This document shows positions 30,409-39,402 of a stretch of 64,000 bases of DNA, piece after piece; positions within the stretch are counted from its first letter, which is position 1, and the number at the start of each line of letters is the position of its first letter. This stretch comes from Herbaspirillum sp. CF444 (GTDB taxonomy: Bacteria; Pseudomonadota; Gammaproteobacteria; Burkholderiales; Burkholderiaceae_D), in the NCBI RefSeq assembly GCF_000282135.1, contig NZ_AKJW01000066.1:1-64000 (forward strand), in the 5' to 3' direction. Made by a program: the position numbers and the translations under genes. The notes under the pieces were generated by a model. That model saw only the letters and a program-made list of their open reading frames with translations, had not been told where the DNA came from and ran no database searches.

Positions 30409-31551
30409 TCAAAAGAAATCAACTTGCGATTGCATGGACTTGTCGGCCTGCCGGCCGGCGTGTATCTGGCGCTGCTCCTGCGTGGTATAGGTCTTTTCGA
30501 GATCGGCCAGCCAGGTCGCGCGGTCCGGCAATGGCTGCGCCTGTTCGACCAGGCCTACCAGCTTGATCATGTCGAGTTGCACGTGGTCGAGGATCTGGCT
30601 GATGCGGTCCTGGAATTGCAGGTTGACGAGGATGTCGCACACCTCCTGGTCGACTTCGCGGCTATCCTCCTCCAACTGGCCGACGGTGCCGCTCAGTTTG
30701 AGGGCGGACTGGCGAAAATCGGCGATGACGGTGTCGATGACGAGGCGCGAATCGTCCATCATGCGGCTGGCGTCGCTGTCGAGCTGATTGGCCGACACCA
30801 GCGTGGTCTGTATTTGCTGCTGCACGTTTTTTGTTTTGGCGACGATTTGCTGGCCGGCCTCGGCGGAACGCGCCGCCAGTTCGGCCCAGCTTTTTTCATC
30901 CGAGAACAGATCGGTGACGCCGGTGCGGCCGGCGATCCGCTCGATCTCCAGGCCCAACTGGCGAATGTCTTCATTATGCTGGCCCAGGTTTTCGATCTTG
31001 CGCAGCAAGGCCTCGCGCGTGGACAAGACTTGTTCCAGGGCCTCGGCGATGCCGCCGAGTTGCTGCGCCGCTTTTTGAATGACTTGCAGCACGTCGCCGT
31101 TCCTGCCGCCTTCCGCGAGGCTGACTGCGCCGCCGAGCCGCTGATGGATGCCGACGAAACGTTGCGTCAGCTTGTCGATGGCTTCCTGCGTCTGCGAACG
31201 GGCCAGTTGCACGTTGTTGCGCCAGGCCGGCACGACGCCTTGCAGCAGCTCGAACGGCACTGTCTGCGACGTTGCGGCATTGCCGTCGACGGAGACGGAC
31301 AGCACCGGAGACTCCCTGGAGGCGGTGGATGCAGCCGGCGCATTCTTGCCCGTCAGCGCCCAGGCTGCAGCAGCGATGAGCACGCCGGCAATGAGGCCTT
31401 GCCACCATCTCGGCGCCAGCAGCGCCAGCAACAGTGCATTGATCCCCCAGACCAATAGCATGGCTTGGTGTTTCGACTTCACGATATCCCAATCAGAATG
31501 TTTGACTTTTCCCAGGTACGACAGACCCGGCCGCCCAGCACGAGCCCACAT
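30409..31551 (-). CDS. Membrane-anchored coiled-coil chemotaxis-associated protein
   Basis: This 380-aa protein has two hydrophobic segments near residues 31-48 and 50-66, followed by about 300 residues of predicted helix rich in Gln, Leu and Glu, with no receptor hairpin tip. The stretch LQFQDRISQILDHVQLDM recalls the CheZ active-site region (a FQDLTGQ-type motif) and related short chemotaxis proteins. The last residues (QSQVDFF) form an acidic-aromatic tail. It is the first gene of the operon, about 100 nt before cheY. It may be a CheZ-like phosphatase or a structural partner; no canonical cheZ is in the window. The start is uncertain: no ribosome binding site is clear. Confidence 0.7.
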   Translation of the reverse strand: MWARAGRPGLSYLGKVKHSDWDIVKSKHQAMLLVWGINALLLALLAPRWWQGLIAGVLIAAAAWALTGKNAPAASTASRESPVLSVSVDGNAATSQTVPFELLQGVVPAWRNNVQLARSQTQEAIDKLTQRFVGIHQRLGGAVSLAEGGRNGDVLQVIQKAAQQLGGIAEALEQVLSTREALLRKIENLGQHNEDIRQLGLEIERIAGRTGVTDLFSDEKSWAELAARSAEAGQQIVAKTKNVQQQIQTTLVSANQLDSDASRMMDDSRLVIDTVIADFRQSALKLSGTVGQLEEDSREVDQEVCDILVNLQFQDRISQILDHVQLDMIKLVGLVEQAQPLPDRATWLADLEKTYTTQEQRQIHAGRQADKSMQSQVDFF

Positions 31552-31823
31552 GCATTAACGGCAACAATTCGCCGGTCTTTTATACATTCGCCACGATTTA
31601 TTATTCTTTACATCAGCTTGCCCAATGGCAACACTGGTCTGCGTCTGCACGGATGCCCGCGCCTCCCTCAACTCATACTTCAGCCCATACTGCAGCCATT
31701 TTTACTATTTCCTTATTCTGAGGGGCGGGTGTCTTGGCCTGTCGGGGGAATAGAGGCAGAATTCAGCTTGATTTATCAAAGTTAATTTTTCCATAAAGAA
31801 ACAATTTCCCGGTAATAACACGC
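31552..31823. other. Divergent intergenic region, chemotaxis operon / DUF486 gene
   Basis: No gene is recognised in this 272-nt stretch. It is AT-richer than its surroundings and must hold the promoters of the chemosensory operon (minus) and the DUF486 gene (plus). I did not find a convincing sigma-28 flagellar promoter. Confidence 0.5.
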
Positions 31824-32171
31824 ATGCAAATTCCTGTCGCCTTCCAGACCGTCGGCCTGCTGGCTTTGTCCAATATTTTCATGACCGTGGCCTGGTACGG
31901 CCATCTCAAAAGCCTTGCGTCCAAACCCTGGTGGATCGCGGCGTTGATCAGTTGGTCGATTGCCCTGTTCGAATACTTGTTGCAAGTGCCCGCCAACCGC
32001 ATCGGCTACACCCAGTTCAGCCTGGCGCAACTGAAGATCATGCAGGAGGCCATCACGCTCACCGTGTTCGTTCCCTTTGCCATGATTTACATGAACCAGC
32101 CGTTCAAGCTGGACTATGTATGGGCGGCGCTGTGCCTGGTGGGGGCGGTCTATTTCATCTTCCGCAGTTGA
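31824..32171 (+). CDS. DUF486 / DMT-like small membrane protein
   Basis: This 115-aa protein has four predicted transmembrane helices. The pattern NIFMTVAWYGHLK and YLLQVPANRIGY is characteristic of the DUF486 family, which is distantly related to small drug/metabolite transporters. Function is unknown. It lies between the chemosensory operon and the dNK-panB pair, with a 120-nt gap before the kinase gene. Confidence 0.88.
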   Translation: MQIPVAFQTVGLLALSNIFMTVAWYGHLKSLASKPWWIAALISWSIALFEYLLQVPANRIGYTQFSLAQLKIMQEAITLTVFVPFAMIYMNQPFKLDYVWAALCLVGAVYFIFRS

Positions 32172-32292
32172 GGCCGGCCGGGGTGATTGCCGGCGGCTTG
32201 ATGCACTGCACTGACACATCCGCGGCAATCTCCTACAATGCGGACTTGCTGTCTTTCCTTGCAGCAGCAACGCCCAACCGCGAAGACCACGA

Positions 32293-32934
32293 ATGGATCT
32301 AAACAATTACAAATACATCGTCATCGAAGGCCCGATCGGCGTCGGCAAGACGACCCTGACCCGCAAGCTGGCCGAACACCTCGGCGCGCAAGCCGTGCTG
32401 GAGCAGCCGCAGGAGAATCCCTTCCTGGAAAAATTTTATCGGGACGCGGCCCGATATGCCTTGCAGACGCAGATGTTTTTCCTGTTCCAGCGCATCCAGC
32501 AATTGCAGGAGCTGGCGCAGGCCGATCTTTTTCAGACGCGCTTCGTCGGCGATTTTCTGCTGGAAAAAGACCCTCTGTTTGCACGCCTGACGCTGGCCGA
32601 TGAAGAACTGAAACTGTACGAGCAACTCTATCAGCACATGCGCCCGCATGCCGTGCAGCCGGATCTGGTGATCTATCTGCAGGCGCCCGTGGAGACACTG
32701 GTGGAACGCATCAGGAAGCGCGGCATTCCGATGGAAGCATCGATCTCGCCCGATTACCTGCAGCGCCTGTGCGACAGCTACAGCCGTTTTTTTTACAACT
32801 ACGATGCCGCGCCGCTGCTGATCGTCAACAACGAGCACATGAACATGGCCGAACGGGAAGACGACTTCCGGCAACTGCTGTCGCACATCGTTGAAATGCG
32901 CGGCAAGCGCGCCTTTCTGAACCGAGGAGAATAA
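32293..32934 (+). CDS. Deoxynucleoside kinase family protein
   Basis: This 213-aa kinase has a P-loop (GPIGVGKT, residues 13-20), the substrate-site motif [11 protein letters not shown] and a lid region with [10 protein letters not shown]. It phosphorylates deoxynucleosides, with deoxyadenosine or deoxyguanosine the usual substrates of the bacterial branch. It ends 1 nt before the panB start, so the two are an operon. Confidence 0.9.
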   Translation: MDLNNYKYIVIEGPIGVGKTTLTRKLAEHLGAQAVLEQPQENPFLEKFYRDAARYALQTQMFFLFQRIQQLQELAQADLFQTRFVGDFLLEKDPLFARLTLADEELKLYEQLYQHMRPHAVQPDLVIYLQAPVETLVERIRKRGIPMEASISPDYLQRLCDSYSRFFYNYDAAPLLIVNNEHMNMAEREDDFRQLLSHIVEMRGKRAFLNRGE

Positions 32935-32935
32935 T

Positions 32936-33769
32936 TTGGCAGCCTATCTGCAAGAAGCACCGGCACCCGCGGCGCGCAAGAAACCCGTTACCGTCCACAC
33001 GCTGCAGGCGATGCGCGACAAGGACGAAAAGATCAGCATGCTGACCTGTTACGACGCCAGCTTTGCTGCACTCATGGATCGCAGCGGCGTCGACACCGTC
33101 CTCATCGGCGATTCGCTGGGCATGGTATGCCAGGGCCATCAGTCGACGCTGCCGGTGACCATCGTCGACATCGCCTATCACACCGCCAGCGTGGCACGCG
33201 GCAACCAGACCATGCTGATCGTGGCGGACATGCCGTTCGGCACTTACGCCACGCCGGTGGCGGCGTTCGACAATGCAGTCAAACTGATGCAGGCCGGCGC
33301 ACAGATGGTCAAGCTGGAAGGCGGTGCCTGGCTTGCCGATACGATTCGCTTGCTGACTGAGCGCGGCATCCCGGTCTGCGCGCATCTCGGCTTGACGCCA
33401 CAGTCGGTGCATCAGATGGGTGGCTACAAGGTACAAGGAAAAACGCTGGAAGGGGCCGAGCTGCTGCATGCCGACGCCAAGGCCGTGCAGGCGGCGGGCG
33501 CATCGCTGATGGTGCTCGAAGCGATTCCGGCAACGCTGGGCGCGGAAGTGACGGCACAATTGCGCATCCCCACCATCGGCATCGGCGCCGGCGCCGGCTG
33601 CTCCGGCCAGGTGCTGGTGATGCATGACATGCTGGGCGTGTTTCCGGGACACAAAGCGAAATTCGTGAAGAACTTCATGGAAGGTGCGCCCAGCGTGGAA
33701 GACGCCGTGCGCGCGTATGTGGCGGCGGTGCGCGATCAGCGTTTCCCTGCGGCCGAACATTGCTTCTGA
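32936..33769 (+). CDS. panB: 3-methyl-2-oxobutanoate hydroxymethyltransferase
   Basis: This 277-aa enzyme makes ketopantoate, the first step of pantothenate and CoA synthesis. Signature stretches are [22 protein letters not shown] (metal-binding Asp59) and [18 protein letters not shown] start at 32936, preceded by AGGAG and 1 nt after the kinase stop, fits the family N-terminus; no ATG lies nearby. panC is not in the window. Confidence 0.95.
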   Translation: MAAYLQEAPAPAARKKPVTVHTLQAMRDKDEKISMLTCYDASFAALMDRSGVDTVLIGDSLGMVCQGHQSTLPVTIVDIAYHTASVARGNQTMLIVADMPFGTYATPVAAFDNAVKLMQAGAQMVKLEGGAWLADTIRLLTERGIPVCAHLGLTPQSVHQMGGYKVQGKTLEGAELLHADAKAVQAAGASLMVLEAIPATLGAEVTAQLRIPTIGIGAGAGCSGQVLVMHDMLGVFPGHKAKFVKNFMEGAPSVEDAVRAYVAAVRDQRFPAAEHCF

Positions 33770-33810
33770 ATGACGGCGCCATACCTGCCACCTCATCTCG
33801 AAGCGGACAA

Positions 33811-33839
33811 GAAAAAAGCCTGCGTTGCAGGCTTTTTTC
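33811..33839. terminator. Bidirectional terminator between panB and carbonic anhydrase
   Basis: The stem AAAAAAGCCTGC/GCAGGCTTTTTT has a very short loop and A/T runs on both sides, so it can serve the two convergent genes. Confidence 0.9.
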
Positions 33840-33866
33840 ATTTGTCGTCGAACACTCTTCCGAGCA

Positions 33867-34547
33867 TCAATTATCACTGATGTCGCGATAGCGCTCCAGG
33901 CTTTGCGCCAGGTGACGGCCGCATTCGTCGGCATTGCTGATGGTCGGCGACAAGGCTTCCAGCAAGCCATCGTGCACGCCGTACACCAGCGCATGAATAC
34001 TGAGCTCCTGACCGCGTTCCCAGGCGTCGGTGACGATGGTGGTGCGGCAGATGTTGGCGACTTGTTCCAGCACGTTCAGTTCGCACAGGCGATCATGCTG
34101 GTCGCCTTCGGACATGTGGTCGTGGAAACAGCCGACGTGCTTCTCATGCACGTCTTGCACGTGTTGCAGCCAGTTGTCGGCCAGGCCCACGCGACGCTTG
34201 GTCAATGCAGCCTGCACGCCAGCGCAACCGTAGTGGCCGCAGATGATGATGTGTTTGACCTTCAGCACGTCGACGGCAAACTGCAGCACCGACAGGCAGT
34301 TCAGGTCGGTGTGCACGACCACGTTGGCGATGTTGCGGTGGACGAACAGTTCGCCCGGCAACAAACCCAGCAGATCGTTGGCGGGCACGCGGTTGTCCGA
34401 GCAGCCGATCCAGAAGTATTCCGGAGAGCGCTGCGAACCGAGCTTCAGGAAGAAGTCGGGGTCGCGCGCCGTGATGTCGGATGCCCAGCGGCGATTGCCC
34501 TGGAGTAGGAGTTCCTGAACCTGGTCTTGTTGGCTTGTTTTGGTCAT
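33867..34547 (-). CDS. can: Beta-class carbonic anhydrase
   Basis: This 226-aa zinc enzyme interconverts CO2 and bicarbonate. Zinc ligands Cys49 (IGCSDNRVPAND), His105 and Cys108 (CGHYGCAGV), and the Asp51/Arg53 dyad are all present, as in E. coli Can. ATG 34547 is preferred to an in-frame TTG three codons upstream. It is convergent with panB and transcribed alone; supply of bicarbonate to carboxylases is the usual role. Confidence 0.95.
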   Translation of the reverse strand: MTKTSQQDQVQELLLQGNRRWASDITARDPDFFLKLGSQRSPEYFWIGCSDNRVPANDLLGLLPGELFVHRNIANVVVHTDLNCLSVLQFAVDVLKVKHIIICGHYGCAGVQAALTKRRVGLADNWLQHVQDVHEKHVGCFHDHMSEGDQHDRLCELNVLEQVANICRTTIVTDAWERGQELSIHALVYGVHDGLLEALSPTISNADECGRHLAQSLERYRDISDN

Positions 34548-34780
34548 AGTCGGCAAGATCGAGTGTCACGCTTTCCGTCGTACAGCGCATGAATGAAGCG
34601 ATGCGATGTGACGGCATGCATGGTGGTGAATGAACGAAAGACCGTACACATGCACCCTGTCTCAGCCGAGTCGGCTGGACTGCGCAACCTTGGCGCATGC
34701 AACGATGTCTTTCGGGAAATGCCCGGCAATCAGGATACAACACTGACCGCCGCGACTGCATTGTATAGAAAAATACATGC

Positions 34781-34800
34781 AAAAACCGGCGGCCGCCCGG
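34781..34800 (-). terminator. Possible terminator after dnaJ
   Basis: On the minus strand a GC-only imperfect hairpin (CCGG arms) is followed by five T, about 35 nt after the dnaJ stop. The arms nearly touch, so only the outer pairs can form; the call is weak. Confidence 0.35.
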
Positions 34801-34833
34801 CTCATGCCGAAGCGCCGCCAACTTCAGAGCGAC

Positions 34834-35961
34834 TTACTCGAAGAATTCCTTGACCTTGTCCTTCCAGGTCTTGGTCTGCGGGCTGTGCTTGGCGCCGCCT
34901 TCGATGGTCAATTTTTCAAACTCGCGCAACAGGTCTTTCTGGCGTTCGGTCAGCTTGACCGGCGTTTCCACCACGACGTGGCAGAACAGGTCGCCGGCAT
35001 AACCGGAACGCACGCCCTTGATGCCCTTGCCGCGCAAGCGGAAGGTCTTGCCCGATTGCGTGCCTTCGGGAATCGTGAAGGACGCCTTGCCGCTCAGGGT
35101 CGGCGCTTCGATGTCGCCACCCAATGCCGCCTTGGCGAAGGAAATCGGCATTTCGCAATGCAGGTCGTCGCCGTCGCGCTGGAACACTTCGTGTTGCTTG
35201 ATGTGGATTTCCACATACAGGTCGCCCGGAGGACCGCCGTTCATGCCGGGTTCGCCGTTGCCGGACGAACGGATGCGCATGCCGTCGTCGATGCCTTCCG
35301 GGATCTTCACTTCCAGCGTCTTGTTGCGCTTCAGACGACCGGCGCCGGCGCAGGTCGGGCATGGCTCGGGAATGACTTTGCCGCTGCCGTGACACTTCGG
35401 GCAAGTCTGCTGGATGCTGAAGAAACCTTGCTGCATGCGCACCTGGCCGTGGCCGCCGCAAGTGCCGCAAGTGGTCGGCGAGGTGCCGGGCTTGGCGCCG
35501 GAACCGTGGCAGGTATCGCACTCGTCCCAGGACGGTACGCGAATGGTGGTGTCGAAACCGTGGGCCGCTTGTTCCAGCGTGATTTCGAGGTTGTAGCGCA
35601 AGTCGGCGCCGCGATACACCTGCGGTCCGGAGCTGCGACCGCGACCGCCGCCACCGCCGAAGATGTCGCCGAAGATGTCGCCGAAGGCGTCAGCGAAACC
35701 GCCTGCACCCGCGCCGCCACCGCCGCCCATGTTGGGATCGACGCCGGCATGACCGTAACGATCGTAGGCATCGCGCTTTTGCGGATCCGACAACATCTCG
35801 TAGGCTTCCTTGACCTCCTTGAACTTCTCTTCCGCACCCTTGCTGTCGGGGTTGCGGTCAGGATGGTATTTCATCGCCAGTTTGCGATAAGCCTTCTTGA
35901 TTTCGTCGTCGGTGGCGTTTTTCGCCAGCCCCAGAATTTCGTAAAAGTCGCGTTTTGCCAT
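34834..35961 (-). CDS. dnaJ: Chaperone DnaJ (Hsp40)
   Basis: This 375-aa co-chaperone stimulates the DnaK ATPase and hands it unfolded clients. It has the J domain with HPD at residues 33-35, a Gly/Phe-rich region (about 72-120), four zinc-finger repeats ([32 protein letters not shown]) and C-terminal client-binding domains. The second repeat has His in place of the usual Ser/Lys-type residue, which is harmless. It follows dnaK by about 200 nt. Confidence 0.97.
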   Translation of the reverse strand: MAKRDFYEILGLAKNATDDEIKKAYRKLAMKYHPDRNPDSKGAEEKFKEVKEAYEMLSDPQKRDAYDRYGHAGVDPNMGGGGGAGAGGFADAFGDIFGDIFGGGGGRGRSSGPQVYRGADLRYNLEITLEQAAHGFDTTIRVPSWDECDTCHGSGAKPGTSPTTCGTCGGHGQVRMQQGFFSIQQTCPKCHGSGKVIPEPCPTCAGAGRLKRNKTLEVKIPEGIDDGMRIRSSGNGEPGMNGGPPGDLYVEIHIKQHEVFQRDGDDLHCEMPISFAKAALGGDIEAPTLSGKASFTIPEGTQSGKTFRLRGKGIKGVRSGYAGDLFCHVVVETPVKLTERQKDLLREFEKLTIEGGAKHSPQTKTWKDKVKEFFE

Positions 35962-35966
35962 GTTTT

Positions 35967-35981
35967 ATAACACCTTGTTAT
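35967..35981 (-). promoter_or_regulatory. Small hairpin around the dnaJ ribosome binding site
   Basis: Perfect 6-bp arms ATAACA/TGTTAT enclose AGG, the core of the AAGG Shine-Dalgarno of dnaJ. In mRNA this AU-rich stem could mask the site and melt with heat; that role is inferred. Confidence 0.35.
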
Positions 35982-36029
35982 TGGATTTCTCTTGCGGGCA
36001 GCGGGCACCGACAAGAAACCAACAATGTG

Positions 36030-36068
36030 AAAAAGCCGAGAGACGATCTCGCGACCATCTTGCTCGGC
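36030..36068 (-). terminator. Terminator-like stem-loop between dnaK and dnaJ
   Basis: On the minus strand GCCGAG and CTCGGC pair across about 22 nt that hold a further GAGA/TCTC stem, then TTTTT follows. It could end or attenuate the dnaK transcript before dnaJ. Confidence 0.55.
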
Positions 36069-36162
36069 GTGCCGCCCGGCAAAGCCGGCCGACGTGTTCC
36101 TGAATGACTGCTTCGCTTGCCGGCGGGGAGAAAGCTGCGAACTCCCCTGCCTGCAATCGAAA

Positions 36163-38100
36163 TTACTTCACTTCCTTGAAGTCGGCATCGACCACGTCGT
36201 CGTCCTTCGGACGCGATTCGCCTGCACCTGCGGCACCCGCAGCGCCGGCCGCACCACCGGCCGCTGCCTGCTGCGCCTGCTGGTCGGCGTACATCTTTTC
36301 GCCCAGCTTTTGCGCTGCCACGGACAGTGCTGCCGTCTTGGCGTCGATGGCGGCCTTGTCGTTCGCCTTCAACACTTCTTCCAGTTCCTTGACGGCGGCT
36401 TCGATGGTTTCCTTCTCGCCTGCGTCCAGCTTGTCGCCGTATTCAGTCAGCGCCTTGCGTGTGGAGTGGACCAGCGCGTCGCCCTGATTGCGGGTTTCGG
36501 CCAATTCCTTCAGGCGCTTGTCTTCTTCGGCGTTGGCTTCGGCGTCGCGCACCATCTTTTCGATCTCATCTTCGCTCAGACCGGAGTTGGCCTTGATGGT
36601 GATCTTGTTTTCCTTGCCGGTGGCCTTGTCTTTGGCGCCGACGTGCAGGATACCGTTGGCGTCGATGTCGAAGGTCACTTCGATCTGCGGCGTGCCGCGC
36701 GGCGATGGCGGAATGCCTTCCAGATTGAATTCGCCCAGACCCTTGTTGCCGGCGGCCATTTCGCGCTCACCCTGATAGACCTTGATCGTCACGGCAGGCT
36801 GGTTGTCGTCGGCAGTCGAGAACACCTGGCTGAACTTGGTCGGGATGGTCGTGTTCTTCTTGATCATCTTGGTCATCACGCCGCCCATGGTTTCGATACC
36901 CAGCGACAGTGGCGTGACGTCCAGCAGCAGCAAGTCCTTGCGTTCGCCCGAGAGGACCGAACCTTGAATGGCAGCGCCGACGGCGACTGCTTCGTCAGGG
37001 TTGACGTCCTTGCGCGGTTCCTTGCCGAAGAATTCCTTGACCTTCTCTTGCACCTTCGGCATGCGGGTCATGCCGCCGACCAGAATGATGTCGTCGATGT
37101 CGGTGACCTTGACGCCGGCATCCTTGATCGCGGTGCGGCATGGCTCGATCGTCTTGGCGATCAGTTCTTCCACCAGCGATTCCAGCTTGGCGCGGGTGAT
37201 CTTCAGGTTCAGGTGGACCGGCGCGCCGTTGGCCATGGCGATGTACGGTTCGTTGATTTCGGTTTGCTGCGACGACGACAATTCGATCTTGGCGCGCTCG
37301 GCCGATGCCTTGATGCGTTGCAGGGCGATCGCGTCTTTCGACAGGTCGAGGCCGTTGATTTTCTTGAACTCGTCGATGATGTAATCGATGATGCGTTGGT
37401 CGAAGTCTTCGCCGCCGAGGAAGGTGTCGCCGTTGGTGGACAGCACTTCGAACTGCTTCTCGCCATCGACGTCGGCGATTTCAATGATGGAGACGTCGAA
37501 GGTACCGCCGCCCAGGTCATACACCGCGATCTTGCGATCGCCCTTTTCGGTCTTGTCCAGGCCGAACGCCAGCGCAGCCGCAGTCGGTTCGTTGATGATG
37601 CGCTTGACTTCCAGGCCGGCGATACGGCCGGCGTCCTTGGTTGCCTGACGTTGCGAGTCGTTGAAGTAGGCAGGTACGGTGATGACCGCTTCGGTCACTT
37701 CTTCGCCGAGATAGTCTTCGGCTGTTTTCTTCATCTTGCGCAGCACTTCCGCGGAGATTTGCGGCGGCGCCAGCTTGTTGTCGCGCACGCCGATCCAGGC
37801 GTCGCCGTTGTCGGCTTTGACGATCTGGTAAGGCATCAGGGAAATATCTTTTTGCACTTCCTTTTCGTCGAACTTGCGACCGATCAGACGCTTGGCGGCG
37901 TAGATGGTGTTCTTCGGATTGGTGACGGCCTGGCGTTTGGCAGGCGCGCCGACGAGGATTTCGCCGTCTTCCTGATAAGCGATGATGGAAGGCGTGGTAC
38001 GCGCGCCTTCGGAGTTTTCGATGACTTTCGGCTGACCGCCTTCCATGACGGAGACGCACGAGTTGGTTGTACCCAAGTCAATACCAATGATTTTGCCCAT
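36163..38100 (-). CDS. dnaK: Chaperone DnaK (Hsp70)
   Basis: This 645-aa chaperone has the ATPase signatures [24 protein letters not shown] and [13 protein letters not shown], the substrate-binding domain and a C-terminal tail rich in Ala/Gly ending in an acidic EEVD-like stretch ([12 protein letters not shown]). Length is normal. It is flanked by grpE upstream (about 195-nt gap with a sigma-32 promoter) and dnaJ downstream. Confidence 0.98.
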   Translation of the reverse strand: MGKIIGIDLGTTNSCVSVMEGGQPKVIENSEGARTTPSIIAYQEDGEILVGAPAKRQAVTNPKNTIYAAKRLIGRKFDEKEVQKDISLMPYQIVKADNGDAWIGVRDNKLAPPQISAEVLRKMKKTAEDYLGEEVTEAVITVPAYFNDSQRQATKDAGRIAGLEVKRIINEPTAAALAFGLDKTEKGDRKIAVYDLGGGTFDVSIIEIADVDGEKQFEVLSTNGDTFLGGEDFDQRIIDYIIDEFKKINGLDLSKDAIALQRIKASAERAKIELSSSQQTEINEPYIAMANGAPVHLNLKITRAKLESLVEELIAKTIEPCRTAIKDAGVKVTDIDDIILVGGMTRMPKVQEKVKEFFGKEPRKDVNPDEAVAVGAAIQGSVLSGERKDLLLLDVTPLSLGIETMGGVMTKMIKKNTTIPTKFSQVFSTADDNQPAVTIKVYQGEREMAAGNKGLGEFNLEGIPPSPRGTPQIEVTFDIDANGILHVGAKDKATGKENKITIKANSGLSEDEIEKMVRDAEANAEEDKRLKELAETRNQGDALVHSTRKALTEYGDKLDAGEKETIEAAVKELEEVLKANDKAAIDAKTAALSVAAQKLGEKMYADQQAQQAAAGGAAGAAGAAGAGESRPKDDDVVDADFKEVK

Positions 38101-38160
38101 GATTTTTCCTTCGATCCTTAAGTTCCCGAATAGGGAACAACAATAGTTTTGATAGTTTTA

Positions 38161-38188
38161 ATATGTGGAGAAAACGGTCGCTTTCAAG
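38161..38188 (-). promoter_or_regulatory. Sigma-32 heat-shock promoter of dnaK
   Basis: Read on the minus strand: -35 CTTGAAA (38182-38188), 13-nt spacer, -10 CCACATAT (38161-38168). This matches the sigma-32 consensus (CTTGAAA, CCCCATNT) closely and lies about 60 nt before the dnaK ATG. Confidence 0.85.
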
Positions 38189-38294
38189 CGCGGAACGTCA
38201 CTTAAAAGCAAATTTTGTGCCGTTTGTTCTCTTTTTTTCGTTTCGTTGCTGCCGAGGCTGCTTATTTGTTGCTTAGTTGCGGCTTACTTGCGGC

Positions 38295-38849
38295 TTACTT
38301 GCCTTGCGCCACAGTCACCAACGCCGGACGCAGCAAGCGTTCGGAAATCGTATAACCCTTTTGCAACACCGCCACGACGGTATTGGCTTCCTGCTCTGCC
38401 GGCACGGCGGAAATCGCCTGATGCTTCATCGGATCCAGCTTTTCGCCGGCTTGCGGATGAATTTCCAACAGCTTGTTCTTTTCGAACGCCGACGACAGTT
38501 GCTTCAATGTCATGTCGACGCCTTCCTTGAGCGATTCCACCGACGGTGTCTCAATCTTCAACGCCATTTCCAGGCTGTCCTTGACCGCCAGCAGCGACTC
38601 GGCAAAACCTTCGATCGCAAACTTGTGGGCGCGGCTGATATCGTCTTGCGCACGGCGACGGATATTCTCGGCTTCGGCCTTGGCGCGCAGGAAAGCATCC
38701 TGCATCTCGGCAATCTTCGCCTCGGCGGCGACGAGCTGCTCTTCCACCGTCGGCTCAGCTGCAGTTGTTACAGCCTCGGCCTGATTCTCCTGGCCGGCTT
38801 GCGCCGTCTGCACCTGTTCGTTTTCCGCTTGTTTTTCCGTATCTTGCAT
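38295..38849 (-). CDS. grpE: Nucleotide exchange factor GrpE
   Basis: This 184-aa protein releases ADP from DnaK. An acidic, Gln/Glu-rich N-terminus (residues 1-40) is followed by a long helix and the family stretch [14 protein letters not shown], then a small beta domain with the [11 protein letters not shown] region. ATG 38849 is chosen, with GGAG upstream; an in-frame TTG nine nt upstream is too close to that site. Confidence 0.96.
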   Translation of the reverse strand: MQDTEKQAENEQVQTAQAGQENQAEAVTTAAEPTVEEQLVAAEAKIAEMQDAFLRAKAEAENIRRRAQDDISRAHKFAIEGFAESLLAVKDSLEMALKIETPSVESLKEGVDMTLKQLSSAFEKNKLLEIHPQAGEKLDPMKHQAISAVPAEQEANTVVAVLQKGYTISERLLRPALVTVAQGK

Positions 38850-38939
38850 ATTTAACAATCTCCAACTGGTAATGCGTGTTTAAGCATGTTTGGTTTTCAG
38901 CGCCTGAACGGATTGACCGCCCTTCGCGCCTGGCAAAGC

Positions 38940-38968
38940 ACATGAGGCTTTATCCCTTGATTTTCAAG
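38940..38968 (-). promoter_or_regulatory. Sigma-32 heat-shock promoter of grpE
   Basis: Read on the minus strand: -35 CTTGAAA (38962-38968), 14-nt spacer, -10 CCTCATGT (38940-38947). A 17-nt inverted repeat (CCCTTGA, TTT, TCAAGGG; 38954-38970) overlaps the -35 box. The gap 38850-39187 holds no other gene that I can support. Confidence 0.85.
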
Positions 38969-39187
38969 GGTTATTACGCCCGTAATGTCCGGAGAGCACC
39001 CCCGAATGTTTAATTGAGGCAAAAAAGTCATATGCATCCAACCAAACGTTCTAAGCCGCCACTAACGTCTTGTTACAGAATTTACTACACTGGAAATAGC
39101 AAATCGCGATGCAACATTTATCATGTGGCTATCTATCCCTTGCCCTTCTTTGTCCCTCTTTTATCCACCAACCTTCAAGGAGACGTC

Positions 39188-39280
39188 ATGAAATTGCCGC
39201 TTATCTCCGCCACCATCATTGCCTACACCTTGCTGGCAGCCGCCTGGATCAGCTATTCGCAACTAGTCGCACTGTATTGA
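39188..39280 (+). CDS. 30-residue hydrophobic micro-protein
   Basis: This 30-aa open frame (starting MKLPLISATI) has AAGGAG 6 nt before ATG, the best-looking ribosome binding site in the area. The product is one transmembrane helix with a Lys at residue 2 and ends in LVALY. It is divergent from grpE and convergent with hemH. No family is recognised. Coding is likely from the ribosome binding site and membrane character, but not proven. Confidence 0.6.
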   Translation: MKLPLISATIIAYTLLAAAWISYSQLVALY

Positions 39281-39402
39281 AGCTGCTTCCCCAGCCATGC
39301 GCCAGGCCAAGCTTGCTTGACAACAACACAAAGATTTCCGCAACGCAATAGCTGTACAGCCCATTATTTTAACAGGCTGACGCTCGCTTACATCCATTTG
39401 GC

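Noticed and set aside
31552-31823. Sigma-28 flagellar promoter for the chemosensory operon
   Set aside because: No good TAAAGTTT-N11-GCCGATAA match was found on the minus strand, so control by the flagellar cascade is not supported.
38100-38970. CIRCE element controlled by the HrcA encoded at 43999
   Set aside because: No TTAGCACTC / GAGTGCTAA pair is seen upstream of grpE or dnaK; both have sigma-32 promoters instead.
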